This document shows, one piece after another, positions 16,681 to 24,169 of a stretch of 64,000 nucleotides of DNA. This stretch comes from Streptomyces sp. AC558_RSS880. Its GTDB lineage: Bacteria; Actinomycetota; Actinomycetes; Streptomycetales; Streptomycetaceae. The stretch covers positions 338,654 to 402,653 of the forward strand of contig NZ_JAGMUJ010000029.1 in assembly GCF_019049255.1 (NCBI RefSeq). Direction: 5' to 3'. The notes beneath the pieces are model-generated. The model was not told the origin of the DNA. It saw only the letters and a program-made list of their open reading frames with translations, and ran no database searches. Both the position numbers and the translations under genes were made by a program. Each line of letters starts with the position of its first letter. The stretch's first letter is position 1.

Positions 16681-17745
16681 ATGCGCGGCAGAGGTGCGCA
16701 GGCGGTGGCCACGGGGTCGTGGCTGCTGCGCGGGAACGACGACCGCCTCGCCGTGTACGCGCTCGTCGAGGGCGGCGTGCGCCGCTGGACGGAGACCGCG
16801 GCCGGCAGCGGGCGCTGGAGCAGGCCGGACTTCTTCCCCGCTGAGGGGCTGACCGGTCTCGCCGTCGCCCAAGGGGCCAATCGCTACGCGCACTTCCTCG
16901 GGCGCAGGGAGAAGCGGACGGGCGGGGACGCGCCGAAGGTCGACCTGCTCTACGCCGTGCAGTACCAGTCGGGCCGGACGCTGGGGGACTGGCGTTCCCT
17001 GGGCAACCCGTACCGCGACCCGCGGGACGCCGCGACACTCGGCGCGCCGACCGCCGCCGTCGACGGACAGGGCACGGTCCACGTCTTCGTCTCGGGCGGC
17101 CCCGGCGGGGTCATGCTGCGGCGCGAATCCAAGAGCGGGGCGTGGGAGGCCTGGAAGGACCTGCGCGGCGGTGCGGTCGCGGGCGGACTGACCGCGGCGG
17201 CGAACTCCGCCGGCCTGGTCGAACTCCTCGCGCCGGGGAACCGGTCGGTCATGCGCTGGGTGCAGACGGAGCCCGGAGCCGACCTGCGCCGGGCGCAGGA
17301 CCTCACGCCGGCGCCGGTACCCGGCTCGGCCGCGCTCCTCGAGACCGCCCCCGGTGTGTTCACCGCGTACTGGTCCGAGCAGAGCGGGACGGGCGTCTAC
17401 GCACAGCGGCCCGGCGAGTGGGCCTTCCCCGTCGGCGGGGCCCCGGGCGAGGGACCCCACGCCGCGCTCCGTGCCACCGTCGACGGCTACGACTGCACGG
17501 TCCTGGCCCACCAGGGGCGTACGGGAACAGCCGTGATCGGCGTCTGCGGCACCGGCGGGGAGTCCGGCGGACTGTGGTGGTCCGACACGGGGGTGACCTG
17601 TAGCGGCACTCCGGCGCTGGCGCTGGACGGGCGGGGCCGGGTCGTCATGGCGACGGTCGGCGCGGACGGCGCCGTCCTGGTGAACCGGCAGCGGCCGGAG
17701 CCCGGCCTCACCCTGTCCGACTGGGAGCGCCTGCCGGAGGACTGA
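16681..17745 (+). CDS. Beta-propeller-like protein of unknown function
   Basis: 354 residues without signal peptide or TM segment. The sequence is a series of about 45-50-residue units with W/Y-rich strands (WLLRGNDDRLAVYALVEGG, RRWTETAAGSGRWSRPDFF, GGVMLRRESKSGAWEAWKDL, GGLWWSDTGV), the look of a tachylectin/PLL-like beta-propeller. Such folds often bind sugars. ATG 16681 has GGGAAGGGA about 11 nt upstream; longer in-frame readings exist upstream but look non-coding. It lies between the LCP ligase and the Stealth gene, so a role in recognising the surface polymer is possible but not shown. Confidence 0.7.
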   Translation: MRGRGAQAVATGSWLLRGNDDRLAVYALVEGGVRRWTETAAGSGRWSRPDFFPAEGLTGLAVAQGANRYAHFLGRREKRTGGDAPKVDLLYAVQYQSGRTLGDWRSLGNPYRDPRDAATLGAPTAAVDGQGTVHVFVSGGPGGVMLRRESKSGAWEAWKDLRGGAVAGGLTAAANSAGLVELLAPGNRSVMRWVQTEPGADLRRAQDLTPAPVPGSAALLETAPGVFTAYWSEQSGTGVYAQRPGEWAFPVGGAPGEGPHAALRATVDGYDCTVLAHQGRTGTAVIGVCGTGGESGGLWWSDTGVTCSGTPALALDGRGRVVMATVGADGAVLVNRQRPEPGLTLSDWERLPED

Positions 17746-18063
17746 GCCGGACCGCACCGTTCCGGGCCGACGAAGCCCGGCACCTCACGGCGCGTCAATA
17801 CAGCAGATCATGCTGGAAATCCAGAGCCGCAAAGGGTTGTACTGCTCATCGGTGATGATTGTCACGTGCCGCAAGGTGTCCACATGGTTTCTCGACCTGG
17901 ACTTTTAAGTAATCATCATGTGAAAGTTTGACGGTTCACCGGTATGCGGTGATCGCAGCGGAATCAGGGCGACGCGCCCTTACGTCTGGTAATGCGAGCT
18001 TCTTCCACGCCGAGGCCCACACAGCGGGGTGTGCGACAGCCTCGGAGGGCAGAGCTGCTGGGT
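17746..18063. promoter_or_regulatory. AT-rich leader of the surface-polymer operon
   Basis: A 318-base gap whose middle (about 17800-17960) is near 50% G+C against about 70% around it. It contains TTGACG at 17928-17933 but no convincing -10 at 16-18 nt. Probably promoter and binding sites for the operon at 18064-26911; AT-rich patches like this are favoured by Lsr2. No ORF recognised. Confidence 0.45.
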
Positions 18064-19872
18064 ATGGATGGTGGATGCCTCGTGGGTGGCTCGGACAACC
18101 CTGAAGCCGGAGCGCTGATCTCGGCGTACCGGTCCGCGGTTCCGACCGGCGCGAGGCGGCGCATCGTCCGCGGGGTGCCGACCCCGGTCCGCAAGGCCGT
18201 GAAGTCCTCGCTCACCGCCGCCGACTCCGTGCGCTCCGCCGCGGTGGTCTGGGCGATGGGGGGCAAGCGAAAGGCGCCCCGGCACAGCACCGCCCACAGC
18301 CTGCGGGTCGTCCGCGTGGGCCGCCGCCACATGCGTGCGCTGCTGGTCGAGGGGGCGACGGACTGGGCGGCCCGCGCCCGCAACCTGAACATCGTGGTCT
18401 CCGTTCTGGAAGCGGCGGGCGTCGACTACTTCTGCGTGCGGGGCACGAACAGCGGGCTGCCCGCCGTCGCCGTCCCCGCCGCGTCCCGCCCGCTGGTCGA
18501 GGAGCTGCTCCAGATGGCCTTCGCGCAGGCCCCGGGCTATGTGGGGCCCGCCGGCGGCAACGAGGCCCGCATGGAACCCGGCGACGACGAGCGGTCGTGG
18601 CGGCAGCTGCGCAAGCACAAGGTGCTGCGGGTCGCGTGGTACGTGTGCGACCCCACTCAGCAGCTGGTCTTCGGCGCGGCCACCGGATGCGACCTCGAGA
18701 TGTGGACGGAGCGGGACGGGGAGCTGCGGGCTCCGCGCCCCAACCGGGTCATCGACGCGGTTCCGGCGGGAGCTCCGCGCAAGTCGGCGCCGCAGAGCCT
18801 CTTCAGTCCCATACCTCCCGTCTACCACACGGGGCACGCCAGGACGCTGGCCGAGTTCGCCGTGCCGCTCCCCGAGGACCACCAGTTCCCGATCGACGTC
18901 GTCTACACCTGGGTCGACGACTCCGACCCGGTCTGGCGGGCGTCGCGCGACCGTGTGCGCCAGGGGTTCTCCGCTGACGGACTGCACGAGCAGGCGGCGA
19001 ACGACTCGCGGTACACCAGCCGTGACGAACTGCGTTACTCGCTGCGGTCGCTCCACCAGAACGCACCCTGGGTGCGCAACATCTATCTCGTGACGGCGGG
19101 CCAGGTCCCCTCCTGGCTCCAGGCGCGGCACGCGAACCTCCGGGTGGTGGACCACCGGGAGATCTTCTCCGACGCCTCCGCCCTGCCGACGTTCAACTCG
19201 CACGCCATCGAGAGCCAGCTGCACCACATTCCGGGACTCTCGGAGTGCTTCCTCTACCTGAACGACGACGTGTTCTTCGGCCGGCCGGTGACACCCGGGC
19301 ATTTCTTCCACCCGAACGGCATCACCAAGTTCTTCACCTCGCCCGCGCTGATACCGGGCGGCGCGGTGTCCCCGACCGACCTTCCGGTCAATGCCGCGGG
19401 CAAGAACAGTCGTTGGCTCATCGCGCAGAAATTCGGCACCGCCATATCCCAGAAGATGAAGCACACGCCGCACGCGCTCCGCAGGAGTGTGCTGCAGGAG
19501 ATCGAGGAGACCTTCGCGGAGCAGCACGCCGCCACCCAGCATTCACGTTTCCGTTCCCCCGAGGACGTGCCGATCGCCTCGTCGCTGCACCACTACTTCG
19601 CGTACCACTCCGCCCGGGCCACGGTGGGGGACATCCAGTACCGGTACATCGACCTCTCGGCCGGTCTGGCGGAGCGGCGCCTGAACACGCTCCTCGCCAA
19701 CCGGAACATGGACACCTTCTGCCTCAACGACACGGTGGAGTCGGCTGACCCGGAAGCGCAGCGAGATATGCTGAAACGTTTCCTTGAAGCGTACTTCCCG
19801 GTACCCAGTCCTTATGAAGCCGAGGAATACGGGAATGCCCTCGAGTCTGCGAGTGAGTTCAGCCGCACATGA
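18064..19872 (+). CDS. Stealth-family sugar-1-phosphate transferase
   Basis: Predicted exopolysaccharide phosphotransferase of about 602 residues, related to bacterial capsule hexose-1-phosphate transferases and the human GlcNAc-1-phosphotransferase. The four Stealth regions are visible: CR1 IDVVYTWVDDSDPVW (about 276), CR2 RYTSRDELRYSLRSL (about 315), CR3 with NSHAIESQLHHIPGL and YLNDDVFFG (about 375-405) and CR4 ASSLHHYFAYHSARA (about 503). The first 270 residues are the long N-terminal region seen in actinobacterial members. ATG 18064 is used, with GGAGGG 14 nt upstream (rather far); ATG 17992 and GTG 18082 are alternatives. Its stop overlaps the next start (ATGA), so the products are made together. 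Confidence 0.88.
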   Translation: MDGGCLVGGSDNPEAGALISAYRSAVPTGARRRIVRGVPTPVRKAVKSSLTAADSVRSAAVVWAMGGKRKAPRHSTAHSLRVVRVGRRHMRALLVEGATDWAARARNLNIVVSVLEAAGVDYFCVRGTNSGLPAVAVPAASRPLVEELLQMAFAQAPGYVGPAGGNEARMEPGDDERSWRQLRKHKVLRVAWYVCDPTQQLVFGAATGCDLEMWTERDGELRAPRPNRVIDAVPAGAPRKSAPQSLFSPIPPVYHTGHARTLAEFAVPLPEDHQFPIDVVYTWVDDSDPVWRASRDRVRQGFSADGLHEQAANDSRYTSRDELRYSLRSLHQNAPWVRNIYLVTAGQVPSWLQARHANLRVVDHREIFSDASALPTFNSHAIESQLHHIPGLSECFLYLNDDVFFGRPVTPGHFFHPNGITKFFTSPALIPGGAVSPTDLPVNAAGKNSRWLIAQKFGTAISQKMKHTPHALRRSVLQEIEETFAEQHAATQHSRFRSPEDVPIASSLHHYFAYHSARATVGDIQYRYIDLSAGLAERRLNTLLANRNMDTFCLNDTVESADPEAQRDMLKRFLEAYFPVPSPYEAEEYGNALESASEFSRT

Positions 19873-22622
19873 ATTCCTATGACGTCACGCTGGTCGTGCC
19901 GGTCTACAACGTGGAGCAGTACCTCCAGGAGTGCCTGGACTCCATCGAGGCGCAGACGGTGTTCGAGCGCTGCGAGGTCGTGCTCGTCGACAACGGCAGT
20001 ACGGACGGCTCCTACCGGCTCTGCGCGGAGTTCGCCCGCCGGCACGCCAACGCCACGGTGCTGGTGCGCCACGGCGGCGGCGCCGGAGCGGCCCGCAACC
20101 TCGGCATGGACCGGGCGACCAGCGCGCGCATCACCTTCTGCGACTCCGACGACGTGCTTCCGCCCACCGCGCTCGAGCGCATGCTGGACGCCTCCCTGAC
20201 CACGGGTGCCCAGGTCGTGGTGGGCGCGATGGAGACGTTCCCCAAGCCGACCAACTGGGCCTGGAAGGACCACTTCGGAAAGGGCGACCGGACGTTCGGC
20301 AGCCTCGCCGAAATGCCCGAACTGGTACACAGCGCCAGCGCCTGCAACAAACTCTTCGACCTTTCCTACCTGCGCTCCCACGGCATCCGCTTCGCGGAAG
20401 GCGTCCACTTCGAGGACGCCTACGTCGGCGTCCCCGCGCTCGTTCTCGCCACCCGGCTCGCCCTGGTCGACGCGTGCGTCTACCGGTACCGCAAGCGCGC
20501 CGCGGGGAACTCGACCATGGACGCGATCTGGACGCGGCGGCAGAACTACTGGGACCACCTCCAGCTCGTGGAGCACCTGCACCGGCTGGGCCCGGGCCTC
20601 CCGGAACCCTCGAAGGCCGTGCTCGACCTCTTCCTGGTACGGAGCTACCAGGGCTTCGCGCTCCGGGCGCCCGACCTCTTCCAGGGGGCGGAGCTGGAGG
20701 ACATCTACTCGCGGTGCCGCGCGGTCTACTGGGACGTCCCGCCCGACGTGATCGTCAGGGCCACCGCCGACACCCGTCATCGCGTGGCCTATCTCGCCTT
20801 CCTCACCGGGGATTTCGGCCTGTTCGCGGACCGGGCGGCCAGGCTGCACAAGCTCTCCGTGCGCGACGGCCGCCCCTACCTCACCGGTGGACTGCCGGAC
20901 TCACTGGCCCCGTTGGCGCAGGCCACACCCTTCACCGCCCATCTGGAGCACGTCCGCCGAGTGCCGGGAACCGGGACGCTGCGGATCTCCGGACGGTTCG
21001 AGGTCAGCGGCATGCCCCTGGTCCGGCCCCTGGCGGGGCACCTCGGCCTGCGCGTCCGGGGGAGCCGTCTCAGCGTTCCCGCCACGCAGGTCCGCCGGCG
21101 GGACCTGAAGAACACCCGGCCCGACACGGAGTGGGGCGGCTTCACCGCCGACCTGCCCCTCGACGCCCTGCGGAAGGGCGTCCACGACCTCGAACTCGTC
21201 ATCGACTCCGAGGGTGGCCAGGCGGTCACCCCGTGCCTGGTCGCCGCGGGCTATCTGCGCGGCGCGCGCGTCGTCGAGCACGGCGGGACACGGGTGGTGC
21301 CGCACTGGAAGGGGAAGAACCGGGCGATCCTGATGGTCTCCGGCACGGCCCGCCGGCTCGGCGGGCGCGGCGTCCGGGGCAGCCTCCTCGTCAAGGACGC
21401 CAAGCACGTGCTGCGCCGCCGGCCCTTCTGGAGGCAGCGCCTGATACGGCTGTTCACGAAGCCACTGAAGTCGCTGTTCCTCGGCCGGGACATCTGGCTG
21501 TTCGGTGAGCGGGGCGACACCGCGCAGGACAACGGCTGGCACCTGTTCCGGCACACGCGCACCGCCGGGAAGCGGCGTGGGGCGTACTACGTCATCCGGG
21601 CCGGCAGCCCCGACCGGGCCCGTCTGGCGGGGCTCGGGCACGTCGTCGCCCACAGCTCCTGGAAGCACAAGCTGCTGATGCTGCACGCGTCCGTGCTGGT
21701 CAACGCCTACGACATCGACACCTACATGCTGCCCGACGGCTGGGACCGCACGAAGTACCTCAAGCACCTGAACTGGCGCGTGGGCGCCCGCCGGGTCTTC
21801 CTGCAGCACGGTGTGACGGACAAGGACGTCAGCAAGGGCCTGCACCGCAACCGCACGGGCGTCGACCTCATCTTCGCGGTGAGCCGGCACGAGGGGCGGT
21901 TCCTGTCGGAGGAACTCGGCTACGAGGGGCAGGTGGAGGTCACCGGCTTCCCCCGCTTCGACGCGCTGGTTCCCGGGCGCGGCGGGCGCACCATCCTGTT
22001 CATGCCGACGTGGCGCGCCTATCTGACCGTCGCCTCGTACAGCCGTGACGGCGGCGGACGCGAGGCGCGGCAGGCCATGCGCGACCGGTTCCTCGCCTCC
22101 GGCTACCGGGATTTCATGGTCCGCTTCCTGAACGACCCGGAGCTGCTGGCCGCCCTGGACCGGTACGACTACACACTGCAGTTCCTGCCGCACTACGAGA
22201 TGCGCGCGATGGTCGGGGAGATGGTGCCGGACCGCGACCGGATCCGGGTCATCGACCAGAACGAGGTCAGTGTGCAGGAGGCCATGCGGCGCTGCGATCT
22301 CTTCGTCACGGACTGGTCGTCCACCGCCTTCGACGTCGCATACCTCGGAACTCCCCTGGTGTACGCGCAGTTCGATGCCGAGGAGTACTGGGGCGGGCAT
22401 TACCAGAAGGGCTATTTCGACGCCCGCCGGGACGGATTCGGGCCGGTCGGTGAAACCGTCGAGGAGGTCGTGGGCGAAGTGGTCCGCTACCTGCGGGGAG
22501 GGTGCGAGAGGGAGCCCGAGTACCTGCGGCGGGCGGAGCGGTTCTTCGAGCGCCGGGACCAGCAGAACAACGCGAGGGCGACGGAAGCGATCGATCGTCT
22601 TGTCCGGGGGTCGAACCATTGA
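19869..22622 (+). CDS. Bifunctional GT2 glycosyltransferase / TagF-like CDP-polyol phosphotransferase, copy 1
   Basis: 917 residues. The N-terminal GT-A domain (about 1-230) has VTLVVPVYNVEQYLQECLDS, VLVDNGSTDGS and the metal-binding CDSDDV at 91-96. A linker (about 330-530) includes a beta-sandwich-like part. The C-terminal CDP-glycerol:glycerophosphotransferase-like domain (about 540-910) has GERGDTAQDNGWHLF, HSSWKHKLLMLHAS, RVFLQHGVTDKD and VTDWSSTAFDVAYLGTP. One chain may thus add both a sugar and a polyol phosphate to a growing surface polymer, at the cytoplasmic membrane face. It overlaps the Stealth gene by 4 nt. Paralogue of 24170-26911. The actual polyol and sugar are unknown. Confidence 0.87.
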   Translation: MNSYDVTLVVPVYNVEQYLQECLDSIEAQTVFERCEVVLVDNGSTDGSYRLCAEFARRHANATVLVRHGGGAGAARNLGMDRATSARITFCDSDDVLPPTALERMLDASLTTGAQVVVGAMETFPKPTNWAWKDHFGKGDRTFGSLAEMPELVHSASACNKLFDLSYLRSHGIRFAEGVHFEDAYVGVPALVLATRLALVDACVYRYRKRAAGNSTMDAIWTRRQNYWDHLQLVEHLHRLGPGLPEPSKAVLDLFLVRSYQGFALRAPDLFQGAELEDIYSRCRAVYWDVPPDVIVRATADTRHRVAYLAFLTGDFGLFADRAARLHKLSVRDGRPYLTGGLPDSLAPLAQATPFTAHLEHVRRVPGTGTLRISGRFEVSGMPLVRPLAGHLGLRVRGSRLSVPATQVRRRDLKNTRPDTEWGGFTADLPLDALRKGVHDLELVIDSEGGQAVTPCLVAAGYLRGARVVEHGGTRVVPHWKGKNRAILMVSGTARRLGGRGVRGSLLVKDAKHVLRRRPFWRQRLIRLFTKPLKSLFLGRDIWLFGERGDTAQDNGWHLFRHTRTAGKRRGAYYVIRAGSPDRARLAGLGHVVAHSSWKHKLLMLHASVLVNAYDIDTYMLPDGWDRTKYLKHLNWRVGARRVFLQHGVTDKDVSKGLHRNRTGVDLIFAVSRHEGRFLSEELGYEGQVEVTGFPRFDALVPGRGGRTILFMPTWRAYLTVASYSRDGGGREARQAMRDRFLASGYRDFMVRFLNDPELLAALDRYDYTLQFLPHYEMRAMVGEMVPDRDRIRVIDQNEVSVQEAMRRCDLFVTDWSSTAFDVAYLGTPLVYAQFDAEEYWGGHYQKGYFDARRDGFGPVGETVEEVVGEVVRYLRGGCEREPEYLRRAERFFERRDQQNNARATEAIDRLVRGSNH

Positions 22623-22643
22623 TGTGGTGTGCCAGGAGGAAGC

Positions 22644-24119
22644 ATGTCCCAAGCCAACCGTGACGTGACGGTCGTCGTACCGTTCCGCGACGTCCAGAAC
22701 TACTTCGCCGAATTCCTGGAGTCGGTGGCCGCGCAGACCGCCTTCGCGCGCGCCCACGTGATCCTCGTCGACAACGGCAGCGGTGACCGGTCGGTGGCCA
22801 TCGCGAGTGAGTTCGCCGACCGGTACGCCAACGTCGACCTGGTCTCACAGCCCCAGGGCCGGGCGGGCGACGCACGCAACATGGGCATGGACATGGCCTC
22901 GACGCCGTACATCGTCTTCTGGGACGCCGACGACATCGTGCCCGAGCGCTCCCTGGAAGTGCTCCGGAACACCATCGTCAAAACCCGGGCCACGATCGTC
23001 GTGGGCCGCGAGAAGCATGTCCCGAAGCCGGTCAAGGCGCCGTGGCACAAGTACTTCGGCAAGAACGTCAAGACGGTGGGCAGCGTCGCCGACATCCCCG
23101 ACCTGATCCACTCGGCGTCCTGCTGGAACAAGATCTTCGACCTCGACCTGCTGCGCTCCCAGGGCATCCGGTTCGGTACCGGCACCGCCTTCGAGGACGC
23201 CTACGTCTCGCTGCCCGCGCTGCTGCTGTCCGAGCGGATCGCGCTGGTCGACGCCCCCGTCTACGAGTACCGCAGGCGCGGCGACGGCACCTCCGTCATG
23301 GACACCATCTGGGACCTCCCGCAGAACTACGCCGACCAGCTGATGATGCTGGAGTACCTGGCGGGCATGCGTCAGGTACTCACGCCGTACCAGCAGGAGA
23401 CGCTGGAGCGGTTCCTCATCCGCAGCATGCAGGGTTTCCTGCTGAGGGCGCCGCAGGTCTTCGGCGAAGCCGACTGCCGGAAGCTCTTCGAGCGCTGCCG
23501 CACGCTCTACTGGGGAATCACCTCGGAGCAGTTCGCCCGCAGCACGCACGACACCAGGCACCGGCTCCCCTATCTCGCGCTGCACTTCGCGGACTTCGAC
23601 CTCTTCCACCGTCCGGCCTCCGTCCTCGGCTCGGTCTTCGGCCGGGAAGGGGACCTCTACGTCGACTACCCGGGAACGTCCTGGGGGCTGCCGCTCACGA
23701 AGGTCACGTCCGTTCCGGCCCGGATCGAGGGCCTCTCCGCCGGCGAGGGCGGGACCGCGGTGCTCCACGGCCGCTTCTCGGTCAACGGGCTCCCCGACGA
23801 ACTGCTGGCCAAGCTCGAACTGCAGGTCTGGTTCGAGCGGAGCGGCAAGACCCTTCCGGCGGTGAACCACGGCCAGGCCCACGACCGGCCGGGCCAGGAG
23901 GGAGCCGTCTTCAGCGTCGCCGTCGACCCCCGGGAGTTCCCGGCCGGCTCCTTCCCCGTGCGTCTGGTGCTGTGCACCCGGGGCAGGGACGTCTCACGCC
24001 CCTGCGCCGTCTCCCCGGCCCTGGCCCAGCAACCGCCCGTCAACGGGTTCCACGGCTTCGCGCGCATCACCGCCGACGGCGGGAACGCCCAACTCGTCAT
24101 CGAGTCCGTCCAGCACTGA
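22644..24119 (+). CDS. GT2 glycosyltransferase without TagF domain, middle paralogue
   Basis: 491 residues. The GT-A domain resembles both flanking genes (VTVVVPFRDVQNYFAEFLES, ILVDNGSGDRS and WDADDI as the metal site). The region about 330-490 matches the linker module of the two bifunctional neighbours (GRFSVNGLPDELL; CTRGRDVSRPC), but the gene stops where their phosphotransferase domain would begin. ATG 22644 has AGGAGGA 3 nt upstream; GTG 22629 is less likely. It lies 21 nt behind copy 1. It looks like a duplicate that lost, or never gained, the C-terminal domain, and probably adds a different sugar. Confidence 0.85.
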   Translation: MSQANRDVTVVVPFRDVQNYFAEFLESVAAQTAFARAHVILVDNGSGDRSVAIASEFADRYANVDLVSQPQGRAGDARNMGMDMASTPYIVFWDADDIVPERSLEVLRNTIVKTRATIVVGREKHVPKPVKAPWHKYFGKNVKTVGSVADIPDLIHSASCWNKIFDLDLLRSQGIRFGTGTAFEDAYVSLPALLLSERIALVDAPVYEYRRRGDGTSVMDTIWDLPQNYADQLMMLEYLAGMRQVLTPYQQETLERFLIRSMQGFLLRAPQVFGEADCRKLFERCRTLYWGITSEQFARSTHDTRHRLPYLALHFADFDLFHRPASVLGSVFGREGDLYVDYPGTSWGLPLTKVTSVPARIEGLSAGEGGTAVLHGRFSVNGLPDELLAKLELQVWFERSGKTLPAVNHGQAHDRPGQEGAVFSVAVDPREFPAGSFPVRLVLCTRGRDVSRPCAVSPALAQQPPVNGFHGFARITADGGNAQLVIESVQH

Positions 24120-24169
24120 TCACGGTCCGCTCCAGAAATGGGGTACTAGGCAGAAAACAGGAGTCACAG

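Noticed and set aside
15232..17757. 841-residue minus-strand frame as a single LCP protein
   Set aside because: Only the part from about 16338 or 16434 is LCP-like; the rest is antisense to the propeller gene and spacer.
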